Shown here in pieces: positions 52,837-62,423 of a DNA stretch of 64,000 bases. Source of the DNA: an uncultured Roseobacter sp. (GTDB taxonomy: Bacteria > Pseudomonadota > Alphaproteobacteria > Rhodobacterales > Rhodobacteraceae); NCBI RefSeq assembly GCF_947496515.1, contig NZ_CANMDB010000002.1:558001-622000 (forward strand), given 5' to 3'. Position 1 is the stretch's first letter, and each line of letters starts with the position of its first letter. The notes below the pieces were generated by a model, which worked only from the letters and a program-made list of their open reading frames with translations, did no database searches and had not been told where the DNA came from. Made by a program: the position numbers and the translations under genes.

Positions 52837-53851
52837 TTGGGTGCCTCAGTCTGGGGTTGGTGAGGATTGACACGATGTCGGCCACGAGGTTCAGCCCGAT
52901 GTAGACGGTGGCGAAGATCAGACCGCAGGCCTGTACCACGGGCACGTCGCGTTTGCTGACGTGATCCACGAGGTACTGGCCCATGCCGGGATAGGCGAAG
53001 ACGACCTCGATCACCACAACGCCGACCACCAGATAGGCGAGGTTCAGCATCACCACATTGACGATGGGCGCGATGGCGTTGGGAAAGGCATGGGTGCGGA
53101 TGATGCGCAGCATGCCGAGGCCCTTCAGCTCGGCTGTTTCGATATAGGCCGATTGCATCACGTTGAGGATCGCGGCACGCGTCATGCGCATCATATGGGC
53201 GAGCACCACCAGGGTCAGCACCATGATGGGCAAGGTGATGGATTTGATCTTTTCGACGAGGCTCATGCTGTCGTTCATCATGGCTACGGAGGAAAACCGC
53301 AGGTTGGCGAGCAGCCAGCCGCGCACCCCGTCGGACAGAAACTCCAGGCTCATGATCAGCTGGGGCAGCTGGATCGACAGAAAGAAGATGAGCAGATAGC
53401 CGATCATGAATTCGGGGATCGAGATGGTGGTGAGGGTGACGGCGGAGATCACCTTGTCGGGCCAGCGGTCCTTGTAGCGCACGGCGATGAGGCCCAGGGC
53501 AATCGCCAGCGGCACCGCGATGATCGCGGCCCAGAAAGCCAGAAAGAGCGTATTGCCGAGACGGCTGGAGAGGCTTTCCGCGATGTCGCGGCCATTGGTC
53601 AGCGCCGTGCCCAGATCACCCTGGAGCACCCCGCCCAGCCAATTGAAATACCGCGTGACGGGGGGCTGATCCATGCCCAGTTCGGCCCGCAGGTTGGCCA
53701 GCGCCTGGGGCGTGGCCGACTGGCCCAGGATGGATTGCGCCACATCGCCGGGCAGGATGGAGGTGCCCGCAAAGATGAGGATCGAGGCCGCGAAGATCAG
53801 CAGGAGGCCCAACGCCAGACGCTGGGCCACCAGAAGGAGAATGGGATGCAC
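52832..53851 (-). CDS. Peptide-type ABC transporter permease (DppB-like)
   Basis: A protein of 339 aa with about six membrane helices. The N-terminal family segment SILPGDVAQSILGQ and the EAA loop IETAELKGLGMLRIIRTHAFPNAIAPIV are clear. It starts 10 bp after the binding-protein stop and forms the channel with the DppC-like permease. Its stop lies inside a large hairpin. Confidence 0.93.
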   Translation of the reverse strand: MHPILLLVAQRLALGLLLIFAASILIFAGTSILPGDVAQSILGQSATPQALANLRAELGMDQPPVTRYFNWLGGVLQGDLGTALTNGRDIAESLSSRLGNTLFLAFWAAIIAVPLAIALGLIAVRYKDRWPDKVISAVTLTTISIPEFMIGYLLIFFLSIQLPQLIMSLEFLSDGVRGWLLANLRFSSVAMMNDSMSLVEKIKSITLPIMVLTLVVLAHMMRMTRAAILNVMQSAYIETAELKGLGMLRIIRTHAFPNAIAPIVNVVMLNLAYLVVGVVVIEVVFAYPGMGQYLVDHVSKRDVPVVQACGLIFATVYIGLNLVADIVSILTNPRLRHPK

Positions 53852-53861
53852 GCCCGCCGCC

Positions 53862-55451
53862 TCAGGCGGTCAGCCAGCACTTCACGCTTGCCAGGTTGTT
53901 CATCACCTGGTCATTCGGGTCCTCGATCCAGCCACCCACGTTGTTGGCGACACCGTCCACGAAATCGTTGAACATGGGCAGGATGAGCCCGCCTTCGTCG
54001 CGGATGGTCCGGCCCATCTCGGCGTAGATCGACTTGCGCTTGGCCTCGTCCAGCTCGGACCGGGCGGCCAGCAGCTTGGCATCGAAGGCCTCGTTCTTCC
54101 AGCGGGTGTCGTTCCAGTCCGCGGTGGAGAGATAGGCGGTGGAATACATCTGGTCCTGCACCGGGCGCCCGCCCCAGTAGCTGGCGCAGAAGGGCTGCAC
54201 ATTCCAGACCTCGGACCAGTAGCCGTCGTTGGGCTCGCGCTTGATTTCCAGCGGGATCCCGGCGGCCTGGGCGGACTGCTGGAAGAGGGCGGCGGCATCG
54301 ACGGCGCCGGGGAAGGCACCGTCGGCGGTGCGCAGGATGATGGGCGAGCCGTCGTGGCCGGATTTGGCGTAGTGCTCGGCGGCTTTCTCGATGCTGTGTT
54401 CGCGCTGCGGGATGCTGTCGTCGAACAGAGGGTAGGCTGCGTTGATGGGCATGTCGTTGCCGACGGTGCCGTAGCCGCGCAGGATCTTGTCGACCATCTC
54501 CTCGCGGTTGATGGCGTATTTCAGCGCCAGGCGCAGCTCGTTGTTGTCAAAAGGCGCGGTGTCCACGTGCATGATAAAGACGTAGTGACCGCGACCGGCG
54601 ACGGATTTGACGCTCAGGTTCGGCGCGCGGTCCAGCAGGCCCGCGACCTTGGGATCCACGCGGTTGATCAGGTGGACCTGACCCGATTGCAGGGCGGCGG
54701 TGCGGGCGGTGGCGTCGTTGAGCACCAGCACCTCGACCGCGTCCACATGGCCGCGGGTGTCGTCCCAGTAGTTGGGGTTTTTCTTGAAGGTATGGCGCAC
54801 GCCGGGCTCGTCCACATCCAGCGTATAGGCGCCGATGCCAATGGCGGCGGTGGGGTCATCCATGCCGCCGTTTGGTTGGATCATCAGGTGATAGTCCGCC
54901 ATCAGATAGGGCAGGTCGGCGTTGCCCACCCCCAGTTCCACGATCAGGTTGTCGCCATCGGCGCGCAGATCCTCGATGCCCTGCATGATGCCGAGCGCGC
55001 CCGACTGGCTGTCCTCGTTGGAGTGGCGCTGCAGGGTGGCGAGCGCGTCCTCGGCCGTGAGCGTCTTGCCGTTGTGGAATTCGACGCCAGGGCGGATCTT
55101 GAACGTCCAGGTCTTGGCATCGGCAGAGGCCTCGACGCTTTCGGCGGCGCGGAAATCGAGCCCGCCGTCGGGGGCGGTGTTGACCAGTGGCTCGCCCCAG
55201 AGGCGCAGGTTGGTCACCGGCACGCTGGAGGCGGCGGCGGCAGGATCCTGGGTGTTGGTGCTTTCCCCGCCCGCGAGGCCGATGCGCAGGGTGCCGCCCT
55301 TGACGGGGCCTTCGGCCTGCGCGGTCTGCGCCAGCAGGGCGTTGGCGGCGGCGGCGGTGACCCCGAGGGCGGCGGCACGACCGATGAAGTCGCGGCGGGT
55401 CATCAGGCCCTTGGTCACACGTGTACTGAGGTGTTTGAGTTCGTCGTTCAT
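53862..55451 (-). CDS. Tat-exported peptide/opine-type ABC substrate-binding protein (SBP family 5)
   Basis: A protein of 529 aa from 55451 (MNDELKHLSTRV), preceded by GGGAGAG; the upstream ATG at 55508 has no such site. The signal has a twin-arginine MTRRDFIGRAAALGVTAAAANALL, cleaved near AQAEG, so it is exported through Tat. Family-5 features are GGTLRIGLAGGE, WTFKIRPGVEFHNGKTLTAEDALATLQRH and LINRVDPKVAGLLD. It binds a peptide-like or other amide substrate for the adjacent permeases. Confidence 0.93.
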   Translation of the reverse strand: MNDELKHLSTRVTKGLMTRRDFIGRAAALGVTAAAANALLAQTAQAEGPVKGGTLRIGLAGGESTNTQDPAAAASSVPVTNLRLWGEPLVNTAPDGGLDFRAAESVEASADAKTWTFKIRPGVEFHNGKTLTAEDALATLQRHSNEDSQSGALGIMQGIEDLRADGDNLIVELGVGNADLPYLMADYHLMIQPNGGMDDPTAAIGIGAYTLDVDEPGVRHTFKKNPNYWDDTRGHVDAVEVLVLNDATARTAALQSGQVHLINRVDPKVAGLLDRAPNLSVKSVAGRGHYVFIMHVDTAPFDNNELRLALKYAINREEMVDKILRGYGTVGNDMPINAAYPLFDDSIPQREHSIEKAAEHYAKSGHDGSPIILRTADGAFPGAVDAAALFQQSAQAAGIPLEIKREPNDGYWSEVWNVQPFCASYWGGRPVQDQMYSTAYLSTADWNDTRWKNEAFDAKLLAARSELDEAKRKSIYAEMGRTIRDEGGLILPMFNDFVDGVANNVGGWIEDPNDQVMNNLASVKCWLTA

Positions 55452-55562
55452 GGGTCTCTCCCGGCTGGCTTGGCGCGTTTTTCCGCGCCATTTGTTCATT
55501 TGCGACAAAAGTTGCCTATTTCCGCCGCGGTCGCAAGGGCTTTCGCGGATGTCCGGTGCGAC

Positions 55563-57554
55563 TTAGAGGTGATCCCGCGGGATGGTGTCGGTGACATCGC
55601 GGGCGTAGATCAGCGCGTCGTTTTGCCAGGCCTCGATCCGGGCGGTCAGGTGGAAATGGGTGGCGTCCGACCACATGGCGCAGGTGGCCTCGGTACGCAG
55701 GTGGATGTCGCCACGTGTCATCTCGTCGGTCCAGTGACAGGTGGCGCGGGCCGACAGGGGATCGTCCGGGTGGATGGACCATGTCTCGCGCGCGGTGGCG
55801 CCCGAGATCAGACCGTGATCCAGATCGCGCCGCTTGCCGAAGTCATCTTTGATTTGCAGCGACACGATGCCGGTGCTCATATCGGTGCTGCGGATGCGGC
55901 TGTTGGAGGGTGCGCGCAGGGTCTCATGGGGCCAGGGGGCGGCGCTTTCGGGCGGTGGGAAGCTGGTCTCGTCCCGGCGGGCGGTGCGGCGGGTGGGCAG
56001 ATGCAGGCTGCCGCCGAGGATGGTCACGGTGGCCGCCTGCGCGGCGGGCCAGATCAGCGGCCAGTAGCTGGTGGAGATCGACAGGCGCAGGCGGTGGCCC
56101 GCGGGCAGGCGGTAGGCGATGGTGTCGAGGTGAAGCTCCACCGGGATGGGTGTATCGACGGGCATGGGGTGGGGGTCTGCCGCGCTTTCGCGGTGGCTGA
56201 GGTTGAGCACCCCGTAGGTGATGCGGCTGGAGGCGCCATCCGGTGCCACATCGCACAGGCGCACGGCGATCTGGGTTTGCGGGCGGTCGGTGGAAAGGCG
56301 TAGGCGGACTTTGGGGGTGCCGAAGATATCCGTTGGCTGATCCGCTGGCGCGCTGTCGAAGGTGGCGGAGAGCGCGTCATCGCCGCGCTGATCGCCGGGC
56401 ATTTCGGGACCGAGCCAGATGGCGCAATATTCGCCCGCCTCCGCGCCGCAGTCCTGCGGCGAGCGGATGGGCACGGATACGTTGCCGCGCCCGTCGGTCA
56501 GCCCGTGCTGGTTGATATAGAGCGTGCGGTGCGGGATATGGGCGGTTGCGCCGTCCTGTTCGACCACCCAGCGACCCGGGCGGTCGGTGTACCAGCGTTG
56601 CGGCGCGATACCGTCCATCACGTAGGCGCGGTAGTCGGGGTCGTCCTCGGCGCCGTTGGGGGTGTCCTTGAGCCAGCGGCCCCACCAGCGCAGCGCCTCC
56701 TGCAGAAAGCCGATGCGCGGTTCGGGCACGGCGAAATGGGGATATTTGTGGACCCAGGGACCCACGATGCCCTTGGCACCATGGAGCGCGTGGACGAGCT
56801 GTGGAACGGCATTCTTGTAGGCATCGCCCCAGCCGCCGATGGCGAGGACCTTGGCGGTGATCGTTGAATACGTCTCGCAGACCGAGCCATGTTGCCAATA
56901 GGCGTCGCGGCGCTGGTGGCGCAGCCATGTGCTGGGCAGGAAGGGTTCGTGCTCGAGGCGGTGCAGCCAGATCTCGCGCCAATCGGGGCGCAGCGCGGGA
57001 TCCGGTGCGCGGGAGGAATAGGACCACATGGTGGCGCCCCAGCCGAGGTTTTCACCCAGGAGGCAGCCGCCCTTGTAGTGGATATCATCGGCAAAGCGGT
57101 CAACGGTGGAGCAGAGCGTGATCACCGCTTTGAGCGTCTCCGGCGCGCGGGCGGCGACCTGCAGGCTGTTGAAGCCGCCCCAGCTGATCCCCATCATGCC
57201 CAGGGTGCCGCTGCACCAGGGCTGGGCGGTCAGGTGGGCGATGACCTCTTCGGCGTCTTTCAGCTCGGTTTCGGTGTATTCATCGGTCATCAGCCCGTCG
57301 CTGTCGCCGTTGCCGCGCATATCGACGCGGACGCAGGCGTAGCCCCGGGCGGCAAACCACGGGTGGGTGAGCGCGTCACGCGCCGCGGTGCCGTCGCGTT
57401 TGCGGTAGGGCAGGTATTCGAGGATCACCGGAACCGGGTTTTGCGCCGCGTCCGTCGGGCGCCAGATCCGCGCGGAGAGGCGGCAGCCATCGCTCAGCGT
57501 GATGCCGTAATCGGGGAGGTCTTCGATGTCTCGGAGCGGGGGTGTGTCAGTCAT
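55563..57554 (-). CDS. CocE/NonD-family serine hydrolase (X-Pro dipeptidyl-peptidase-like)
   Basis: A protein of 663 aa without a signal peptide. An alpha/beta-hydrolase domain carries the nucleophile in GISWGGFN, the acidic residue in GGWGDAYKN and the His in GPWVHKYPHF. A C-terminal jelly-roll domain (GTPKVRLRLSTDRPQTQIAVRLCDV, AYRLPAGHRLRLSISTSYWP) is typical of CocE. The enzymes cleave esters or proline-linked amides. It lies upstream of the ABC importer genes on the same strand and may break down the imported substrate. Confidence 0.92.
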   Translation of the reverse strand: MTDTPPLRDIEDLPDYGITLSDGCRLSARIWRPTDAAQNPVPVILEYLPYRKRDGTAARDALTHPWFAARGYACVRVDMRGNGDSDGLMTDEYTETELKDAEEVIAHLTAQPWCSGTLGMMGISWGGFNSLQVAARAPETLKAVITLCSTVDRFADDIHYKGGCLLGENLGWGATMWSYSSRAPDPALRPDWREIWLHRLEHEPFLPSTWLRHQRRDAYWQHGSVCETYSTITAKVLAIGGWGDAYKNAVPQLVHALHGAKGIVGPWVHKYPHFAVPEPRIGFLQEALRWWGRWLKDTPNGAEDDPDYRAYVMDGIAPQRWYTDRPGRWVVEQDGATAHIPHRTLYINQHGLTDGRGNVSVPIRSPQDCGAEAGEYCAIWLGPEMPGDQRGDDALSATFDSAPADQPTDIFGTPKVRLRLSTDRPQTQIAVRLCDVAPDGASSRITYGVLNLSHRESAADPHPMPVDTPIPVELHLDTIAYRLPAGHRLRLSISTSYWPLIWPAAQAATVTILGGSLHLPTRRTARRDETSFPPPESAAPWPHETLRAPSNSRIRSTDMSTGIVSLQIKDDFGKRRDLDHGLISGATARETWSIHPDDPLSARATCHWTDEMTRGDIHLRTEATCAMWSDATHFHLTARIEAWQNDALIYARDVTDTIPRDHL

Positions 57555-57604
57555 GGGCGCAGGTTGCGGCTTGGGGCGCGGCTGTCAAGGGTGGGCGGGC
57601 CGGA

Positions 57605-57633
57605 CTGTTTGGCTGCGCCAAAGGCGCCCGCCC
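57605..57633. repeat. Palindromic intergenic repeat, copy C
   Basis: This copy has the same 29 bp as copy A, with the TTTGGC-TGC-GCCAAA hairpin, and ends in a run CCCACCCACCC then TTTTT on the plus strand. It lies in the 95-bp gap between the glycerate kinase and CocE genes. Confidence 0.7.
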
Positions 57634-57649
57634 ACCCACCCTTTTTCCG

Positions 57650-58744
57650 TCAGGATTTCAGCGCGATGACCAGATCCATGACGTTGGTGCCGGTGGGGCC
57701 GGTGGTGAGCAGCGCACCCCGCTGCGCGAGCCAGCTGCCGCTGTCGGCCCGGTCCAGGGCGTTCTGGCCTGCGGGCTCCCACGTGGTGCCATCCACGATG
57801 GCGCCTGCGGCATCGGTGGGACCGTCGGTGCCGTCGGTGCCTGCGACGAGGATCTGCAGGTCGGTCGTCCCGGCGATCTCGCGGGCGAGGAGGGCGGCGA
57901 GGGCCTGGTTGCGCCCCCCCCGGCCGGGGTCAGGCGGCAGGATGACGGTGGGTTCGCCGCCCCAGATGTGGAGGCCCTCGGGCCCCTGTTTCAGCGCCTT
58001 TGCGATGCGGGGGGCGAGGGTGTGAATGTCGTCGTAGAGGGTTTCATCGTTGGTCTGCACCGGGTGCTTTTGTGCTGCCTGGGCGACGGCTGCGCGCGCG
58101 ATGGCGTTGCTGGCCACGATCCGCGTCTCGAACGTGAAACCATATGTGCTTGGGGCGGCCCCGAGACCAGAGCCGATGACGGTCAGATCGTCGCCTTCAA
58201 CGTCCGAGATTGTCAGGGTCGTTGCGGCGGCCCCGGGGAAGCCCGCGAGCAGCTTGCCGCCCTTGATGCGGCTCATCTCCTTGCGGGCTGCATTCATGGC
58301 GTGGATATCGGCGCCCGAGGCCAGCATCTCCTGCGCCCGGTGGCGGAGGTCCTCCAGGCCGAGAGCGGTCTGGGGGGCCTCGGCGAGGGCGGAGGCACCG
58401 CCGGAGATCAGCAAGAGCAGATGGCTTGTCGGGGCCATGGTGCCCGTCACCTCCAGCAGCCGGGCGCCAGCCATGAGGCTTTGGCTGTCGAGCACGGGGT
58501 GGGCGGCTTCGATCACCTCGGCCCCCGCTGGTGCGCCTGCGGCGTGGCCGTATTTGGTGATGATCAGCACGGGGACCTTCGGGAAGGCCATGTGGGCCGC
58601 CTGTGCCATGGCGGTGGCGGCTTTGCCCACGGCGATGATCCGGTCGGGCGGGGCGATGGGCGCGGTTGTGAGGCTGGCCGCCACAGCGCTATCGCCGCGG
58701 ACGGCGGCGACGCCGGCCTGAAAGAGGGTGGTGAGATCGGTCAT
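57650..58744 (-). CDS. Glycerate 2-kinase (MOFRL/DUF4147 family)
   Basis: A protein of 364 aa from 58744, which overlaps the dtd stop (ATGA). The N-terminal domain has [14 protein letters not shown] and TKYGHAAGA, the glycine-rich [14 protein letters not shown] follows, and the C-terminal MOFRL part has [20 protein letters not shown] and [16 protein letters not shown]. These enzymes phosphorylate D-glycerate to 2-phosphoglycerate; older annotations call them hydroxypyruvate reductases (ttuD). It is coupled to dtd rather than to a glycerate pathway gene. Confidence 0.9.
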   Translation of the reverse strand: MTDLTTLFQAGVAAVRGDSAVAASLTTAPIAPPDRIIAVGKAATAMAQAAHMAFPKVPVLIITKYGHAAGAPAGAEVIEAAHPVLDSQSLMAGARLLEVTGTMAPTSHLLLLISGGASALAEAPQTALGLEDLRHRAQEMLASGADIHAMNAARKEMSRIKGGKLLAGFPGAAATTLTISDVEGDDLTVIGSGLGAAPSTYGFTFETRIVASNAIARAAVAQAAQKHPVQTNDETLYDDIHTLAPRIAKALKQGPEGLHIWGGEPTVILPPDPGRGGRNQALAALLAREIAGTTDLQILVAGTDGTDGPTDAAGAIVDGTTWEPAGQNALDRADSGSWLAQRGALLTTGPTGTNVMDLVIALKS

Positions 58745-59187
58745 GGGCATTCCGTGTCGAGCCAGAGGGTGACGGGGCCGTCGTTGGTCAGCGCCACCTG
58801 CATGTCCGCGCCGAAGCGGCCCGTCTCGGTCGGGATGCCCCGGTTGCGCAGAGCAGCGGCGAAGGCGAGGTAGAGCGCCTCCGCCTCGACGGGTTTGGCG
58901 GCGCCGGAAAAACCCGGGCGGTTGCCGCGGCGGGTGTCGGCGGCGAGGGTGAACTGGCTGACCACGAGGGCGCTGCCGCCGGTTTGCCCCAGCGAGAGGT
59001 TCATCTTGCCCTCGGGGTCGCGGAAAATGCGCAGTTTGGCGATTTTTCCCGCCAGCGCGGTTGCGGTTGCGGGATCATCGCCGGGCATGGCGCAGACGAG
59101 GATGAGCGCGCCGGGGCCGCATTGGCCGACGATATCATCATCAACGCTCACCCGCGCGCCTGTCACCCGCTGGACGAGCGCTCTCAC
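58741..59187 (-). CDS. dtd: D-aminoacyl-tRNA deacylase
   Basis: A protein of 148 aa from the GTG at 59187 ([12 protein letters not shown]), which overlaps the stop of the zinc-ribbon gene by GTGA; the open frame upstream overlaps that gene. Conserved motifs are [21 protein letters not shown] and the C-terminal [23 protein letters not shown] (the cross-subunit Gly-cis-Pro is in NDGPVT). The enzyme removes D-amino acids and glycine mischarged on tRNA. It is coupled on both sides. Confidence 0.96.
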   Translation of the reverse strand: MRALVQRVTGARVSVDDDIVGQCGPGALILVCAMPGDDPATATALAGKIAKLRIFRDPEGKMNLSLGQTGGSALVVSQFTLAADTRRGNRPGFSGAAKPVEAEALYLAFAAALRNRGIPTETGRFGADMQVALTNDGPVTLWLDTECP

Positions 59188-60287
59188 TGAGTGGCCGCCG
59201 CGATGAGGCCGACGGCAGCGGCGAGGGTCAGGCCCAGTACCACGGCAATGGCGATCTTGACCGGGGACCACGGGCGTTCGCCCTGCACCTTGCCGGTGCG
59301 GCCGTTGACCACGAAGCGGTAGGTTTCTCCGCGGAACTTATAGGCGGCGAGCCAGACCGGCAGCAGCACGTGTTTGAAGGTCACGTCCGCCAGATCCGTA
59401 TCCACCTGGTGGATGCGCTGGCGGTCGCCGCCGATGTCAAAGCGGATGTCGCGGGCGATGATGCGGTCCATCTTGTCGCGCGCCTCGATGAACCCGTCGC
59501 GCAGCTCGACCGCGTAGCCCTCCGCGCGCAGGCCCGCGAGATATTCGGGCGTATAGGGCTCCATCGCCGAGAGGTCCCAGGGCTCCAGCGCGTCGGTGAA
59601 CCGCTTGGGCAGAGAGCGCGAGGCGAGCACCAGCACATCATCGAAGAAGCGCCGGACCTGGCCGCGGGCGGGGCGCCAGCGGATTTTGGGCACGCGGATC
59701 TTTTGGCGCTTGCCGTCGCGCATGACCGTCTGGGTTTCATAGTAGACGGTGCCGCGCTCGCCCGTGTAGCGCGTCTGGGTGTCCGCGTCGAAGGTCCAGT
59801 AGGGCACGTAGATGCCCTGCATCCGGCGGCCCTTGCGCGCGTAGTCCTGCAGGCCGTTGGGGGCGAACCACAGGCTGCCCAGCCAGTCCTTCATGGCGGC
59901 GCGGGCGGTGGCCTCATCGAGGGCAAAAGGCAGCACGCCGCGGGGTTTGATATGGCGGTGCGCGCCGGTATCCGTCACCACCGGGGTGGCACAAAAGGGA
60001 CATTCGGCGGCGTGGACGTCCGGGTCAAATTCGACCTCCGCTGCGCAATTGGGGCATTTGGAGACCCGGGTTTCTTCCATCTCCGCCTGCGGCAGGGTGC
60101 GGCTCAGCGCGGCGTCAAGGTCAAGCTCCCGGATGGCTGATTTGGCCCAGGGGCCGGCTGCAAGCGGCTGGGTGTTGCCGCAGTGATCGCAGATCAGCCG
60201 CTGATCGGAGGGGTCAAAGCGCAGGTCGGCGCCGCAGGTGTCGCAGGGAAAGTGATGCTCCGCCGGTTGTGCGGTTGCGGTGCTCAT
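59184..60287 (-). CDS. Zinc-ribbon protein with C-terminal membrane helix
   Basis: A protein of 367 aa. Two zinc ribbons appear: [10 protein letters not shown]...CDHCGN (residues about 15-40) and [10 protein letters not shown]...CPFCATPV (about 78-103). A long middle part has [33 protein letters not shown] and [10 protein letters not shown]. One membrane helix ends the protein ([21 protein letters not shown]). TFIIB-type zinc-ribbon proteins of this layout are often next to SPFH genes, as here. The function is unknown. It overlaps the next genes on both sides. Confidence 0.85.
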   Translation of the reverse strand: MSTATAQPAEHHFPCDTCGADLRFDPSDQRLICDHCGNTQPLAAGPWAKSAIRELDLDAALSRTLPQAEMEETRVSKCPNCAAEVEFDPDVHAAECPFCATPVVTDTGAHRHIKPRGVLPFALDEATARAAMKDWLGSLWFAPNGLQDYARKGRRMQGIYVPYWTFDADTQTRYTGERGTVYYETQTVMRDGKRQKIRVPKIRWRPARGQVRRFFDDVLVLASRSLPKRFTDALEPWDLSAMEPYTPEYLAGLRAEGYAVELRDGFIEARDKMDRIIARDIRFDIGGDRQRIHQVDTDLADVTFKHVLLPVWLAAYKFRGETYRFVVNGRTGKVQGERPWSPVKIAIAVVLGLTLAAAVGLIAAATQ

Positions 60288-60709
60288 AGCATGCCGTGGA
60301 GCGCGCGGGGTGTCATGCGGCGCAGAGCACCGTCGCCGAGTGCCGTGTGGCGCCAGAGGTGAAAAATGCCGTGCAGTGCTGCGGCGGCAAGCAGGGTGAC
60401 CATGAGATCACGATTGCCGGGGCCGGGCAGCGACAGGCCCATCAGGAGCGCCAGTGTGCTGAGTGCCGTCAGGCCGAGCAGCGCGTACATGGCGCGGCTG
60501 AGCCAGGGATGGGCGCGGCGCAGCGCGCCTTCGAGCCGGGGGCCGGGGCCGTTCAAAAGGCCCGCGACGGCGCCGATGCTTACCATCGCCAGCCCAGAGG
60601 CGGTGAAAAGCGCGTTAAGTAACGCGCTTTGGCGCCCCGCGGCGAGCGTCAGCACCAGCAGGGTCAGGACAGACCAGTGCAGCAGGATCGTGGCGCGGCG
60701 GCGGGTCAT
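60284..60709 (-). CDS. Small b561-like integral membrane protein
   Basis: A protein of 141 aa from the ATG at 60709; the open frame runs further upstream but without protein-like sequence. Four hydrophobic helices are visible. His residues inside or at the edge of helices (ILLHWSVLT, RRAHPWLSR, LHGIFHLWRH) resemble heme-b ligands of prokaryotic b561 proteins. The heme call is tentative. It is coupled to the zinc-ribbon gene by ATGA. Confidence 0.6.
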   Translation of the reverse strand: MTRRRATILLHWSVLTLLVLTLAAGRQSALLNALFTASGLAMVSIGAVAGLLNGPGPRLEGALRRAHPWLSRAMYALLGLTALSTLALLMGLSLPGPGNRDLMVTLLAAAALHGIFHLWRHTALGDGALRRMTPRALHGML

Positions 60710-60797
60710 GTCGGGGGCCTTTCGGTCGGTGGGGCAGGTTCCTGGCAGAATGATACGCCACGCGCTCGGGTGCAAGCGGTCCGTCTATGCCGCCGCG

Positions 60798-61199
60798 TTA
60801 TGCCGGGTCCCTGGCGGGCACGTGGGCCACGATGCGGAACTCCACCAGCGCGCCGGGGCGGCGCAGCGCGGCCACTTCAACGGCGGTCCAGGCAGGCAGA
60901 GGGGCGGAAAAGATATCTTCCAGCACGGTCTGCACCTGCCTGAATGTGGCAGCGATGTCGCGGTGATAGCTGGTCAGTTCGACCACATGCCCTTCGTCCG
61001 CGCCCGCTGCCGCAAGAACCACCTGTGCCTTGCTCAGGGCGATACGGGCCTGTTCAGAAATGCTGTGCGGCATGCTGCCGTCCTCCCGCCCGCCTGTGGC
61101 ACCGGTCAGAAACAGGAACTCTCCTGCGCGGATCGCTGGAGAGAAGCCGGTGGCGGCCGCGGCCCGGGCAAGCGCCTCCGGCACGATGGCGTGACGCAT
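60798..61199 (-). CDS. RidA/YjgF-family protein
   Basis: A protein of 133 aa with the RidA fold: GEFLFLTGATGGREDGSMPHSISEQARIALSKAQVVLAAAGA, and AWTAVEVAALRRPGALVEFRIVAHVP with the conserved Arg-region. Classical RidA deaminates enamine/imine intermediates; this subfamily lacks a confirmed substrate. It begins two bases after the SPFH stop. Confidence 0.9.
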   Translation of the reverse strand: MRHAIVPEALARAAAATGFSPAIRAGEFLFLTGATGGREDGSMPHSISEQARIALSKAQVVLAAAGADEGHVVELTSYHRDIAATFRQVQTVLEDIFSAPLPAWTAVEVAALRRPGALVEFRIVAHVPARDPA

Positions 61200-61201
61200 G
61201 G

Positions 61202-62317
61202 TCAGGCCGGGGGAGGGGGCGGGGGCGGTGGCAACACCGTGAAGAGCTGCGCCAGTTCGGCCACATCCTCTGCCGCCATCCAGCCGTCCTGGCCGGGCGT
61301 CCAGACGAGGCTTTCGCGGGTCAGCGCGCCGTCCGAGGCCATACGGCCCATGGCAGCCTTGGAGAAAGGGCCCTTGGTCTGGCCGTTCTCGGCCACGTGC
61401 CAGACGTGTTCCACCGGCGGTGGCGGCGGTATGGCGGCAGGCCCGCCCACGGTGCGCGCGCCCCAGGGGCCTTGCGCACTGGCGGCCTGCTGACCGATCT
61501 GCATGCCGAGGCCTGCACCCAGACCCGTTTGCAGCGCGGCACCGGCGGCACCGTCGCGGCCCAGAGCCTCTGCCGCCTGGAACTGCATGTATTCGTTGAG
61601 GTTTCCGATCACCCCCATGGAAGAACGCTTGTCCATCACCTGCTCCACCGCGGGGGGCAGGGAGATGTTCTCGATATAAAGCTCGGGCATCGCCAACCCG
61701 TATTCGCCCAGCTGTGCTGCAATTTCCTTGCCAACCAGCTGTCCCAGCTCGCGCGTGTTGGCGGCCATGTCCATGACCGGGATGCCCGCCCGCGCCAGGG
61801 TGCGCGAGAACTCCTGCACGATGATGTTGCGGATCTGAAAGCTGATCTCATCCATGGTGAATTCACCGTCGGTGCCGACGATCTCCACCAGGAATTTGGC
61901 CGCATCCGCCACCTTGATCGAATAGGTGCCAAAGGCGCGCAGCCGCACCGGCCCAAACTCCGGATCGCGGCAGATGATGGGGTTCTTGGTGCCCCACTTG
62001 AGATCGTTGAACCGCGTGGTGTTGACGAAATAGATCTCGGATTTGAAAGGCGAGCGGAAGCCGTGATCCCAATGCTGCAGCGTCGTCATCACCGGCATGT
62101 TGTTGGTCTCAAGCATATAGAGACCGGGGGTGAAGACATCGGCCAGCTGACCCTCGTGGACAAAGACCGCCGCCTGACCTTCGCGCACGGTCAGCTTGGC
62201 ACCGTATTTGATGGCGTGGCCTTCGCGTTCGAACCGCCAGACCATCGTGTCGCGGGTGTTGTCCGTCCAGTGGATGACGTCGATGAATTCGCCCGAGAGA
62301 AAGTCGAAAATGCCCAT
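61202..62317 (-). CDS. SPFH-domain protein with C-terminal GYF_2 domain and polyproline tail
   Basis: A protein of 371 aa from 62317 (MGIFDFLSGEFIDVIHW), with AGGA at 8-nt spacing; the open frame upstream to 62416 lacks family sequence. The SPFH part (residues about 30-240) matches the virion-core/Band-7-like group that is common next to zinc-ribbon genes. A GYF_2 domain follows near residues 310-360 (HVAENGQTKGPFSKAAMGRM, SLVWTPGQDGWMAAEDV). The last residues are LPPPPPPPPPA-like. SPFH proteins organise membrane microdomains. Confidence 0.9.
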   Translation of the reverse strand: MGIFDFLSGEFIDVIHWTDNTRDTMVWRFEREGHAIKYGAKLTVREGQAAVFVHEGQLADVFTPGLYMLETNNMPVMTTLQHWDHGFRSPFKSEIYFVNTTRFNDLKWGTKNPIICRDPEFGPVRLRAFGTYSIKVADAAKFLVEIVGTDGEFTMDEISFQIRNIIVQEFSRTLARAGIPVMDMAANTRELGQLVGKEIAAQLGEYGLAMPELYIENISLPPAVEQVMDKRSSMGVIGNLNEYMQFQAAEALGRDGAAGAALQTGLGAGLGMQIGQQAASAQGPWGARTVGGPAAIPPPPPVEHVWHVAENGQTKGPFSKAAMGRMASDGALTRESLVWTPGQDGWMAAEDVAELAQLFTVLPPPPPPPPA

Positions 62318-62423
62318 GCCCGATGTCCTGTCTTTCATGTCCTGTCTTGGATCGCTGCGCCCGATTATAGCCCGCGGCAGCGGGGATGGCGACGGCAATT
62401 CGCCCGGCGGCGCCAACGGGCGC

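Noticed and set aside
53673-56303. An 876-codon plus-strand open frame
   Set aside because: It is antisense to the binding-protein and CocE genes. In this GC-rich DNA the opposite strand of a gene often stays open, and its translation lacks domain features.
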